The translations under genes were made by a program, and so were the position numbers. Under the pieces are notes generated by a model. It was given only the letters and a program-made list of their open reading frames with translations. It did not search any database and was not told the DNA's origin. From NCBI GenBank assembly GCA_964468755.1, contig CAYXWH010000025.1, forward strand, positions 1-23,336: DNA of 23,336 nt, given 5' to 3'. Source of the DNA: CAYXWH01 sp964468755 (GTDB lineage Bacteria; Chloroflexota; Dehalococcoidia; Dehalococcoidales; RBG-16-60-22). Shown one piece after another: positions 16,283 to 23,336 of the stretch (its first letter is position 1; each line of letters starts with the position of its first letter).

Positions 16283-16328
16283 TTAAATATACTTTTATGT
16301 TTATTTAATACGTCGGATAACAGTATCC
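16283..16328 (+). promoter_or_regulatory. AT-rich repeats and GGATA-N4-TATCC palindrome before the CotH gene
   Basis: TTAAAT (16283-16288), TTTATG (16294-16299) and TTAATA (16305-16310) share an 11-bp period, and GGATAACAGTATCC (16315-16328) is an inverted repeat. Upstream, TGACGTCA (16268-16275) is a perfect palindrome. No clear sigma70 -10 is apparent. This could be the control region of the cassette; similarity to the other 11-bp repeats is weak. Confidence 0.3.
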
Positions 16329-16347
16329 AAAAGGTAGCGGAATTATT

Positions 16348-17824
16348 ATGCGGTGGCGAAGCGGTAAGGCAATTATGGTAGGGCTACTGCTCATCAGCCT
16401 GCTGGCTGGCGGCGGGCTGGGTTGCTATGGCGAAGGGTCCGGACATGCCTCCGAACGGGACGATGGGCCATTCGTCACCGACCGTGTGGTCACCGTACGC
16501 ATCGTCATGTCGGAGGAGGACTGGGCGTTTACCCGGTCCAATGCGGTTGCCGAGCAATACGTGCGGGCAGACGTGTGGTTTGACGGGGAGCTGGTACCCG
16601 ATGTAGCGGTCAGACCCAAGGGAAATTCCTCGCTCCGGCAGGCGGTTCAACAGGGAAGTGAGCGCCTCGGACTGAAAATCGACTTCAATTTCTTTAATTC
16701 GGCCCGGAACCTGCACGGGGTGAAGAAGCTCAATTTTAACAATGGCTTCAGCGACCCCACCCTTATTCGCGAGCGGCTTGCCTATGGACTGTTTGCGCAG
16801 ATGGGCATTCCAACCCCCCGCTCCTCATCTGTCGACCTCTGGGTGAATGACACCCGCCTCGGCGTGTACACCATGGTGGAGCAGGTGGATAAAACCTTCC
16901 TGAGTCGGCACTTTGCCGACAATACCGGTAACCTGTACAAGCCGGAAATGCCGGCAGCCTTCCTCGCCTGGACCGAGGCCGACCTGGAAAAGCCGCCAGC
17001 CGGAGTGGAAACAACCGTGCCGTCTGACGCTGCCGATAGCCTCGATGTTAATCTGGGGGGTGGCAAGCTGCGCGAAATCATGCAGGCTATGGAACAGGCA
17101 GAGACAAGGGAGGTAACGGCTACCGCCGAACCGCCGGGAATGCCACCACCACCGGGCATGCCGCCGCCGGGAATGCCACCACCGCCGGGCATGCCACCAC
17201 CGCCGGGCATGCCGCTCCCCGGGCAACATCGTGATTTGCTGGGTATGATGGCGCTGAAAACAAATGAGAACAGCGCGGACCACTCCCTCCTCTTCCGTCT
17301 CCTTGATATTCTCAATAACGAGCCTGATGAGACCTTCCCGGCGGAAATTGAGAAGGTGCTGGACGTGGATGAGGTGCTCCGCTTTCTGGCGGTATCAACC
17401 CTCGTGGTGCACCTGGACAACTACATCGCCATGGGCCATAACTACTACCTCTATGAAAATGACGGCAGGTTCGTTATCATCCCCTGGGACCTGAATATGG
17501 CGTTCGGCACTTTCAACTATGGCATCGACCGCGATGGCTTGATTAATTACTATATTGACGAACCTACCGGCGGACCGAGTGCCGAGCGTCCCCTGGTACA
17601 ACGGCTGCTGTCCCATCCGCCGTACCTGGAGACCTATCACGGGTACCTGGAGGAACTGCTGGACAAGCCCTTCGCCGTCGATGAAATGGACTCCCGTATT
17701 GATGAGCTTGCCGCCTTGATACGTCCCTATGTTGAGACCGATGAACTCAAGTTTTACTCCACCTCAGATTTTGAAAGAGGTCTCACGGAGGATATTGGCA
17801 GAGGCATAGTGCCGGGAGGTATCA
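16348..17824 (+). CDS. CotH-like kinase-fold lipoprotein, 3' end lost in a gap
   Basis: This resembles the CotH family, named for the Bacillus spore-coat kinase CotH, which in many bacteria is exported and found with VTC and DUF4956 genes. It has an N-terminal signal with lipobox (GLGC, Cys near residue 26). Family motifs are VRPKGNSSL, KKLNFNNGFSDPTLIRERLAYGLF, NLYKPEM, HNYYLYENDGRFVIIPWDLNMAFG and AERPLVQRLL. PWDLNMAFG aligns with the metal-binding Asp of CotH kinases. Between the lobes (about residues 262-291) lies a low-complexity tract of PPGMPPP units. The ATG at 16348 lies 92 bp after the exporter. The frame runs into the gap at 17825, so the C-terminus is missing. Confidence 0.85.
17131..17220 (+). 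repeat. Tandem PPGM(P)PP-coding repeat in the CotH gene
   Basis: Five near-identical units coding PPGMPPP/PPGMPPPP stand in tandem and are almost perfect at the DNA level (ccgggcatgccaccaccg). They form a Pro/Gly/Met-rich linker in the middle of the predicted kinase fold and are prone to slippage. Confidence 0.85.
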
Positions 17825-17924
17825 NNNNNNNNNNNNNNNNNNNNNNNNNNNNNNNNNNNNNNNNNNNNNNNNNNNNNNNNNNNNNNNNNNNNNNNNNNNN
17901 NNNNNNNNNNNNNNNNNNNNNNNN
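17825..17924. other. Assembly gap (100 N) between CotH and VTC genes
   Basis: Exactly 100 N. It hides the end of the CotH gene and the beginning of the VTC gene; whether they are separate genes cannot be seen here. Confidence 0.98.
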
Positions 17925-18557
17925 GAATATCCCGGGGAGCAGATAAACAGTCTGTACTTCGATACCGATGACCTCGAGCAGTATCTCCGGTCGTCTTCCG
18001 GTGACTTCCGCAAGAACAAGGTACGCATTCGCTGGTACCATTCGCCGGAGGATTACCCGGACACCGTTCCGGTATTTGTGGAACTCAAATCAAGGCAGGG
18101 CTTCGTCAGCTACAAGCAGCGGAAGAGACTGTCGGTCCCGGCGGAGCAACTGGGGTACACGCGGCTCAGTGCCGGGATTGTCTCCACAACAACTCTCATG
18201 GATACCATAGCCGGCTTCGGCCATCACCTGGAAATGCCGGTCCGGCCCATCATCATGATATCCTACTGGCGTTACCGGTTCACCGAGATGCTGACCGGAG
18301 TGCGGGTATCCCTGGACTGCACTATACAATCGTCAATGGTAAACAGGGGGCTGGGCTATGGGGAACGGGAATTGAGGCTGCCCGGCGGTGTTATTGAGGT
18401 CAAGGGGCCTGGTATGGAACTGCCGGTAACGCTGCGACGAATACGGCTACTGGATACTGACTGGAGCCGTTTCTCCAAATATTCGTCCTGCCTTGATAGC
18501 CACCTTGCCCAACCGGGTACCGTGGCCCGTCTCTGGCCCTCAGGAAGAACGGCTTAA
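17925..18557 (+). CDS. VTC-domain protein (polyphosphate polymerase-like), 5' end lost in gap
   Basis: The 210-residue C-terminal part matches the VTC tunnel fold, which in yeast Vtc4 makes inorganic polyphosphate from ATP. Conserved elements are INSLYFDTDDLEQY, KVRIRWY, VFVELKSRQGFVSYKQR, RPIIMISYWRYRF, RVSLDCTI, and GVIEVKGPGMELPV with the Glu of EVK, then FSKYSSCL. The Lys/Arg that would line the phosphate tunnel are present (R in KVRIRWY, K in ELK, K and R in YKQRKR). The start is in the gap. The C-terminus ends 22 bp before DUF4956, consistent with one operon. Polyphosphate synthesis is inferred from the fold; bacterial members beside CotH and DUF4956 have not been shown to make it. Confidence 0.85.
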   Translation, partial: EYPGEQINSLYFDTDDLEQYLRSSSGDFRKNKVRIRWYHSPEDYPDTVPVFVELKSRQGFVSYKQRKRLSVPAEQLGYTRLSAGIVSTTTLMDTIAGFGHHLEMPVRPIIMISYWRYRFTEMLTGVRVSLDCTIQSSMVNRGLGYGERELRLPGGVIEVKGPGMELPVTLRRIRLLDTDWSRFSKYSSCLDSHLAQPGTVARLWPSGRTA

Positions 18558-18579
18558 ATATAAGTAAGGAGGCAGAACT

Positions 18580-19251
18580 TTGTTTGAAGAACTTACCAAA
18601 TTCATGGAAGGCCTGCAAACCCCCGTGGGACTCGCCGAAGGTATCGTTGCCGTTGGCTTTTCGCTGCTGGCATCCATCGTTGCCTATCTGATGTACCAGC
18701 TGTTCTACGGCTCACGGCATATCGGCGCCGGGGTGAACCGCACCTTCATCATCGGCGGACCGGCCATCACGGCGCTTTTTTTGGGCATACAGACCTCCAT
18801 TCCGCTCTCGCTGGGGTTGCTCGGAGCGCTTTCCTTTGTTCGTTTCCGCACGCCGGTGAAAGACCCGGCCGAAATAGGGTTCCTGCTCCTGCTCATTGCC
18901 TCATCCATCGGCGCCGCCACCCAAAACTACCTGATAACCATTATTCTGTTCGTGGTGGTCTTTGTTGCTCTGGGTATCCAGTGGCTGACCCGGAACCGGG
19001 TTTCCCTGTTTGGGCGGGGACACCTGATGATTTCCGTGGACCAGCCCTCTTTCCCGCCCCTGGAACGAAAGCTGACCACCTTTCTCAAGGAACGACTCCG
19101 AGGCCTCAGCCTGGAGAGCATGTCCATGCTCGATGACCGGGTGAGCCTGCACTACCACTACCGGCGCCAGACCGGGTACGATTGGTCAGCGTTTACCGGT
19201 GACCTCAACCAGATGGCCGGTACTGCCCGGGTCGAGATATTTGTCAACTAG
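18580..19251 (+). CDS. DUF4956 membrane protein
   Basis: The 223-aa protein has four predicted TMs (about residues 18-42, 54-74, 76-88 and 98-133) and a soluble C-terminal alpha/beta domain of about 85 residues. The block LGALSFVRFRTPVKDPAEIGFLL is the DUF4956 hallmark. It begins with TTG: TAAGGAGG (18565-18572) lies 7 nt upstream and no other start fits as well. The position directly after the VTC gene, 22 bp away, repeats the CotH-VTC-DUF4956 cassette seen in other bacteria, where it is presumed to form part of a membrane complex with the VTC protein. Function is unknown. Confidence 0.9.
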   Translation: MFEELTKFMEGLQTPVGLAEGIVAVGFSLLASIVAYLMYQLFYGSRHIGAGVNRTFIIGGPAITALFLGIQTSIPLSLGLLGALSFVRFRTPVKDPAEIGFLLLLIASSIGAATQNYLITIILFVVVFVALGIQWLTRNRVSLFGRGHLMISVDQPSFPPLERKLTTFLKERLRGLSLESMSMLDDRVSLHYHYRRQTGYDWSAFTGDLNQMAGTARVEIFVN

Positions 19252-19575
19252 CCCGGAGTACTGACAGTAACGAATAGTAAATGACTTCCCGGCAAATCAA
19301 AGAAGTTTGAGGATTTTCAGGTAAGCATCAACGGGCTTGGAATGGTGGCTCTGACGGGACAGTTCCCGGACTCCTGTTTGAGAAGAAAGGGCTAATTTCG
19401 GCGGTACAGCAGTTGCTGGTGTCCAACGGCTGCTGATGACGGTCAAATTCTCCTTGCTTGCATATACGTGGGATTATGCTTATTATATCGAATGTAGCTA
19501 GTAGAGATAGATAAACCGTAAAGACTTTCGCTAATGTCTGAAGTGCGGCAACATTAAGGCTAAACAGGAGATGTT
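19252..19575 (+). other. Intergenic region before the propeller lipoprotein
   Basis: No convincing gene is seen in 324 bp. A short frame near 19309-19436 reads GTVPGLLFEKKGLISAVQQ and closes with TGA; it could be a protein relic but is not recognised. A candidate promoter is TTGCAT (19458-19463), 17 bp, TATTAT (19481-19486); the -35 is poor. CAGGAG at 19565-19570 is the ribosome binding site of the next gene. Confidence 0.4.
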
Positions 19576-22002
19576 ATGTTTATGAAGCAGATGGCAAAGA
19601 AAAAACAGATTTTATTATACGTTATTATAACCTGGCTATTGTTTTTGACTTTAATTCCGGGGTGCAGCCAGGAAACCCCGGCACCAACACAGCCTTTAGC
19701 GCCACCTGTTCCTCCATCACCACAGGAAACCAGACCGCCGGCTCCCCAACCTGCTGATTCCGCGCTGCCTCCCGACATTTCGCAACAATACACCACGGCA
19801 CCACCTCAGGCTGAACTGGAAGAAGCCAGAAGGCTTTATCCGCCTGAGCTTACCCGTGCCTTACTTGTCGGCGCCATCCCGGCACCGGAGACCATTGATT
19901 CATGCCTGATTGAGAAACTGGGGCAAGCGCGGTTGCAGGAACTTTGCAGTGGTAAGAGCCAACCTACCGGAATTGAGAATGATATTGCCGCCACCTGCCT
20001 CATGAGGCTTCACATACCACCGGAATCCCTGCAATACGCCTCGATTCCCGGGGGGCCACAACCCGGGGGGCCGCAACCCGGAGGGCCACAACCCGGAGGG
20101 CCTCCTGGTGTTATCGTGAACGCGTTAGACTCATCATACCGCGTCGCACCGGGCAATCTTTCCGGGTGGCTTTCCAGCGGGCAGGAGGCTGATATCATGC
20201 TTTCCGGCGTTGACTTTGACAATTCCGGCGGCCCGCTCATGTTCAATCACCCTAAAGGCATTGCCACCGATGGCACGCACCTTCTTTTAGCGGATGGCAA
20301 CAACAACCGTGTCCTCATCTGGAACTCTCTGCCCACCGGCAATACCCCGCCCGACGTGGTACTCGGCCAGCCGGACTTCACAGCCAACTATCCCGGTACC
20401 AGCTGCCACCAGATGAACTGGCCGGCCAGTGTTGCTACCGATGGTAATCATATCGTCGTAGCAGATACCTACAATGACCGTATTCTTATCTGGAACGGAT
20501 TCCCCACCCGGAATGGCGCGCCGGCCGATATCATTCTGGATGGTAAGGTCGGTTTCGAGTTCGGCAAGCCAAGCAAGACCGGCTTCGGCTGGCCCTGGGG
20601 AGTCTGGACCGATGGCGAGAAACTCGTGGTTTCCAGCACCTCGGGCGGATATGTGCTCATCTGGAACACTTTCCCCACCCGAAACAATCAACCGGCTGAC
20701 CTGTTCCTTACCGCCGGTGGTGATATGGGTACTCCCCGGACTATAACCAGCGATGGTAAGAGTCTTATTGTGGGCGACCACAATGCCAAAAACACCGGCT
20801 CTGAAATCGGGAACTTCTTCTGGAAATCCTTCCCCACCCGTGACGATGAACCTTACGACTTTTTCCGGCCGGACCCGGTGGACAGCCGCGGCGCCTGGAT
20901 GCAGGGTGATTTCACTACAGATGGGAAGCTAGTGATGCTTGGTTCGACGCTCCACGTCTGGAATGGGTTCCCTGTCAGTGCCGGTGATTCTCCCTCCGTA
21001 TCCATCTCCGGTTTCAGGTTTGCCGGCGGTGACGGCGCCGGCCTGGCTATCGCCGGGAACAGAGTCTATATATCTCTCTACAACGGCAACCGGGTTGTGG
21101 TTTACAACAATGTCCCTACCGACCGGCAGCAGATACCTGACTTTGCCATCGGCAGTCCGGATATCAACACCAACACACTGGATACCCATTACATCATCAC
21201 CAACGGCGTACCGGCTACCGATGGCAAGAGCCTGTTCGTATCTTCAGATTTTGACCGCAAGCTATATGTATGGGAACAGCTACCCGACGAGAGCGGCGCC
21301 TACCCCGACCTGGTCTATTTACTGCCGGAAGCCCCGTGGGATAATGCCTTGTGGGATGATACGCTGGTCCTTGCCGGCAAAGATGCCGTAATGGTCTGGG
21401 AAACGCTTCCCTTAGATGGACAGGTCCCTGATGCGAGCTATAAAGGTGGAATCGGGGGGGTTACTTTCAGAGAGTTGAACGGCGTAGCTATGGATGATAA
21501 GTACCTTTACCTCTCCGACTTTGGAGCCAACATGGTATACGTCTGGAAAGGAATCCCGGATACCCAAACCCCGCCGCTTTTCAGTATTCCGATAAATGGC
21601 CCCTGGCGGCTCTGCAGCGACGGGGAGTACCTGGCGGTGACCTCAATCTACAACCACGCTGTTTATCTGTTCCGTGTGGCGGGGCTATCTTCCAGTGCGA
21701 ATCCCATAGCTACGATCGGCGGACGCGGTAATTTCAATCTGCCCCAGAATGCCATCATATCCCACGGCAGCCTTTTCGTCGCCGATACCGGCTTCAACCG
21801 TGTGCATATCTGGAAAAATATCGCCAGTGCTATATCCAGGAAATCACCGGACGTAGTTCTGGGCAGGACTGGGGTTGACATTACACCCCTCCAGCTTAAG
21901 GACTCTCTCTTCTGGCCGGTAGGGCTCGCCTTTGACGGCAGCTATCTCTGGGTCGGCGAGTTCAAATTCGGCAACCGGCTGTTGCGTTTCTCGGTGAGGT
22001 AA
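19576..22002 (+). CDS. Lipoprotein with 12 beta-propeller (NHL-like) repeats
   Basis: The signal peptide is followed by a lipobox ending LIPGC (Cys near residue 30), so the protein is membrane-anchored by lipid. After a Pro-rich spacer and a helical segment (residues about 80-155), there is a tandem GGPQP tract of four units (about 156-176). About 12 repeats follow, of the form xxxVATDGxxLxVADxxNxRVLIWNxxPT and spaced 40-50 residues, typical of NHL-type propellers; two six-bladed propellers would fit. VVLGQPDF and DVVLGR recur near the first and the second-to-last repeat. Partner binding or carbohydrate/polymer binding is plausible but unproven. CAGGAG lies 5 nt before the ATG at 19576. It follows the cassette by 324 bp and may not belong to it. 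Confidence 0.85.
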   Translation: MFMKQMAKKKQILLYVIITWLLFLTLIPGCSQETPAPTQPLAPPVPPSPQETRPPAPQPADSALPPDISQQYTTAPPQAELEEARRLYPPELTRALLVGAIPAPETIDSCLIEKLGQARLQELCSGKSQPTGIENDIAATCLMRLHIPPESLQYASIPGGPQPGGPQPGGPQPGGPPGVIVNALDSSYRVAPGNLSGWLSSGQEADIMLSGVDFDNSGGPLMFNHPKGIATDGTHLLLADGNNNRVLIWNSLPTGNTPPDVVLGQPDFTANYPGTSCHQMNWPASVATDGNHIVVADTYNDRILIWNGFPTRNGAPADIILDGKVGFEFGKPSKTGFGWPWGVWTDGEKLVVSSTSGGYVLIWNTFPTRNNQPADLFLTAGGDMGTPRTITSDGKSLIVGDHNAKNTGSEIGNFFWKSFPTRDDEPYDFFRPDPVDSRGAWMQGDFTTDGKLVMLGSTLHVWNGFPVSAGDSPSVSISGFRFAGGDGAGLAIAGNRVYISLYNGNRVVVYNNVPTDRQQIPDFAIGSPDINTNTLDTHYIITNGVPATDGKSLFVSSDFDRKLYVWEQLPDESGAYPDLVYLLPEAPWDNALWDDTLVLAGKDAVMVWETLPLDGQVPDASYKGGIGGVTFRELNGVAMDDKYLYLSDFGANMVYVWKGIPDTQTPPLFSIPINGPWRLCSDGEYLAVTSIYNHAVYLFRVAGLSSSANPIATIGGRGNFNLPQNAIISHGSLFVADTGFNRVHIWKNIASAISRKSPDVVLGRTGVDITPLQLKDSLFWPVGLAFDGSYLWVGEFKFGNRLLRFSVR
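20041..20103 (+). repeat. Tandem GGGCCACAACCC(G/A) repeat coding GGPQP
   Basis: Four 15-bp units (ccgggggg ccgcaa type) encode GGPQPGGPQPGGPQPGGPPG. They form a flexible spacer between the N-terminal region and the propeller. Confidence 0.8.
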
Positions 22003-22420
22003 TCCAGTTACCAGAAACTGAAGCTAAAAAGTGATGAGCGAGTGCCGAATAAAGGGTTATTCGTAGCTAAATAATGGTAATATTAATATTTTTGGTGGGC
22101 GGTACTGTACGGTAGACAGAACTATAACCTTTGAATTTAGCTTCAGATTAATGGATCAAAAAGCAAAAAACCACCTTGATTATACAATAAATAATTCTTA
22201 ATCAACCGAAAAAAGAAAAAACTTGAATTCCCTAATTGTTTAGTCAACCATTATCTTATCTGGTTGACCATATGAATTGTCTGGTAAATAAGTACGAATC
22301 CCCTCAAGCCCACTTAGCTTAAAACAAACCGACCTAAGGTATCAATAGGTGGTACTACCTGCCATTCAGCCTGCTCCCCATTTACTTATCAGACCCACAG
22401 GTATACAATTAGCAATACAA
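22003..22420. other. AT-rich intergenic region with inverted repeats
   Basis: This region has no credible gene and is markedly more AT-rich than the operons to the left. It contains the perfect inverted repeat CTGAAGCTAAA (22018-22028) / TTTAGCTTCAG (22136-22146), the hairpin GTCAACCA-TTATCTTATC-TGGTTGAC (22243-22268) and the near-palindrome AGGTGGTACTACCT (22347-22360). These could be regulatory or the ends of a decayed element. Confidence 0.6.
22243..22268. repeat. Inverted repeat, 8-bp arms, 10-nt loop
   Basis: GTCAACCA (22243-22250) and TGGTTGAC (22261-22268) are perfect reverse complements around TTATCTTATC. There is no U-tract, so an operator is more likely than a terminator. Confidence 0.5.
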
Positions 22421-22720
22421 ATGAACTACGGCGATTTATTGTTCGACATCATTGCTGCTGGAATATTCTTGTATTTCAGCATACGAACAGGTTTTATATT
22501 CTTTAAGCGCCGTACGAAATACAATCTGGCCCTTTTTGTAATAACTATACTAATCTTAACAGGTACAATATTAGGTCATTTTTATCCCGGCAGGCTGAAT
22601 TTCATACGCGGAACCGGGGTTCAAATATTAGTGGTAGCCATTTTCACCATATTTCTTATGCTATTTCTCTTTTATCCCGAGATTAAAAGGTTTCTTTATC
22701 GGCGAAAAATGAAAGGCTAA
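22421..22720 (+). CDS. Small membrane protein, unknown function
   Basis: The predicted protein has 99 residues with three hydrophobic segments (about residues 5-25, 36-53 and 66-89) and basic loops (FFKRRTKYN, FLYRRKMKG), in a positive-inside pattern. The frame extends back to a GTG at 22349, but the added residues (PAIQPAPHL) look random, so ATG 22421 is preferred. Neither start has a clear ribosome binding site, which lowers confidence. The DNA is AT-rich, unlike the genes to the left, suggesting acquisition. No family is recognised. Confidence 0.55.
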   Translation: MNYGDLLFDIIAAGIFLYFSIRTGFIFFKRRTKYNLALFVITILILTGTILGHFYPGRLNFIRGTGVQILVVAIFTIFLMLFLFYPEIKRFLYRRKMKG

Positions 22721-22764
22721 ATCTCGTCTCGAAAGTTCTACCTATTGATACCCCAGCTCCACCA

Positions 22765-22805
22765 AATAAGGATGCAGTCGTTGATACAATGGCTGCGTCC
22801 TTATT
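22765..22805. repeat. 13-bp hairpin (terminator-like or element end)
   Basis: AATAAGGATGCAG (22765-22777) pairs with CTGCGTCCTTATT (22793-22805), 13 bp with one T-G wobble and a 15-nt loop. It lies 45 bp after the small membrane protein stop. There is no strong T-run, only TTATTCTTG, so it may be a weak terminator or a repeat end. Confidence 0.5.
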
Positions 22806-22931
22806 CTTGCCTTCCGCCCGGAAAATGGGCGTCCATCATGTTCAGATGTGATTGATTGCCGTTGCCAGGGTCTTTGCTTCATGCTGGTGGAATGCATCTC
22901 ACCCGGCACGTTGTACCCCCTGCTTCAGAAA

Positions 22932-22984
22932 TCGTTAGAAGGTTGGAGACATAGTTATAAAGTTCAGGGCTTCGTTAGAAGGTT
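22932..22984. repeat. 13-bp direct repeat TCGTTAGAAGGTT
   Basis: The 13-mer TCGTTAGAAGGTT occurs at 22932-22944 and 22972-22984, a 40-bp period, at the 3' end of the relic nuclease on the minus strand. The last copy supplies the relic's stop codon. It may be a small duplication or a slippage/deletion scar. Confidence 0.7.
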
Positions 22985-23226
22985 CTGTGCATCGCAGCTT
23001 GAACATTTCCAGTATCTTCTTAACCAGCTTGTCGGTTCGGGCTTCAATAACCTCAACTGTCCAAACGGCCTCGGTAAAGACGCCGGCGTTGAGGTTCAGA
23101 CCGTTGCGATATCCGATGAAGTTCCCATTCGTATCTTTGCGGTCGCGCTTTTCCTCAAAAGATTTGTTACCAAGAGTGCTGTTATCGCCGGTAAGTAACA
23201 GACAGCGGTTCTGCCGACGGTATGCA
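22935..23226 (-). pseudogene. Relic of a DUF1524/GmrSD-type HNH nuclease C-terminus
   Basis: On the minus strand the frame ending at 22935 reads CLLLTGDNSTLGNKSFEEKRDRK, then VWTVEVIEARTDKLVKKILEMFKL. This resembles the end of the DUF1524 domain of GmrSD-like type IV restriction enzymes: the GNLTLLTG...NSSLGNKPFEEKR block, then a W-x-x-x-x-I-x-x-R-x-x-x-L helix. Codon use in this stretch is coding-like. Upstream of about 23226 the frame turns into AT-rich, low-complexity residues (FINIIIIILLF) overlapping a plus-strand promoter. The catalytic HNH half and the DUF262 part are absent, so it is a decayed 3' fragment. The family match is by eye. Confidence 0.5.
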
Positions 23227-23265
23227 GTGATAATAATCACTACCGAAAGGAAAAATAGCGACTCT

Positions 23266-23294
23266 TTGACCTCATCGTAAAAAAGTAGTATTAT
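23266..23294 (+). promoter_or_regulatory. Sigma70-type promoter of the gene at the right edge
   Basis: TTGACC (23266-23271), a 17-bp spacer and TATTAT (23289-23294) match the consensus at 5 of 6 positions each. The predicted start site is about 29 bp before the ATG at 23330. Confidence 0.65.
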
Positions 23295-23329
23295 GATAAT
23301 AATATTTATAAATTGGAGGGAGATTGACA

Positions 23330-23336
23330 ATGGGTA
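23330..23336 (+). CDS. Start of a gene cut by the window edge
   Basis: ATGGGTA begins at 23330, with GGAGGGAG (23315-23322) 7-9 nt upstream and the promoter at 23266-23294. Only Met-Gly is visible, so nothing can be said about its product. Confidence 0.55.

Noticed and set aside
22848..23198. Plus-strand reading frame of 116 aa
   Set aside because: It is antisense to the DUF1524-like relic, has an unnatural composition and no ribosome binding site.
1..23336. CRISPR arrays, rRNA genes and complete insertion sequences
   Set aside because: None seen: no regularly spaced repeat-spacer units, no rRNA-like sequence and no full transposase gene.

Overview
This looks like a scaffold from a metagenome-assembled or draft genome of a Chloroflexota bacterium, most likely a Dehalococcoidia-like anaerobe. 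The lineage is inferred, not proven. It rests on an actinobacterial/chloroflexi-type VLRF1 release-factor homologue, a corrinoid-activation gene pair, many lipoproteins and exported proteins with low-complexity Pro/Gly tracts, and GC-rich, Chloroflexota-like coding. Three runs of exactly 100 N (1962-2061, 12493-12592, 17825-17924) are placeholder scaffolding gaps. They truncate mutS2, a histidine kinase, a CotH-like gene and a VTC-domain gene, so frames must not be read across them.

Layout, all genes on + unless noted. 1-276: the 3' end of a tyrosine integrase abutting an intact tRNA-Thr(CGT), so the left edge is probably the end of an integrated element. 336-1718: MATE exporter. 1879-4938: mutS2 followed by an acVLRF1-type peptidyl-tRNA hydrolase, a plausible ribosome-rescue pair. 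4962-7058: a COG1237-type metallo-beta-lactamase-fold hydrolase and a class I/II aminotransferase. 7119-9698: a MetH-activation-domain-like protein and a 2Fe-2S/ASKHA corrinoid activator (RACo/RamA-like). 9869-16255: an exported helical-repeat protein, a strong terminator, then an OmpR-type response regulator, histidine kinase, lipoprotein adaptor, ABC ATPase and FtsX/MacB-type permease, forming a two-component system coupled to a MacAB-like exporter. 16348-19251: CotH-like kinase, VTC-domain protein and DUF4956 membrane protein, a recurring bacterial cassette related to eukaryotic polyphosphate polymerase. 19576-22002: a large lipoprotein with 12 propeller-type repeats.

From about 22003 to the end the DNA becomes AT-rich and gene-poor. 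It holds inverted repeats, a small membrane protein, a hairpin and a minus-strand relic of a DUF1524/GmrSD-type HNH nuclease. A good sigma70-type promoter then precedes a gene that starts at the last bases. This end looks like accessory DNA.

The most interesting points are the mutS2-VLRF1 pairing (ribosome splitting followed by nascent-chain release), matching 11-bp-period direct repeats upstream of both the exported repeat protein and the response regulator, the CotH-VTC-DUF4956 cassette with similar AT-rich repeats upstream, and a helical insertion in the exporter adaptor.
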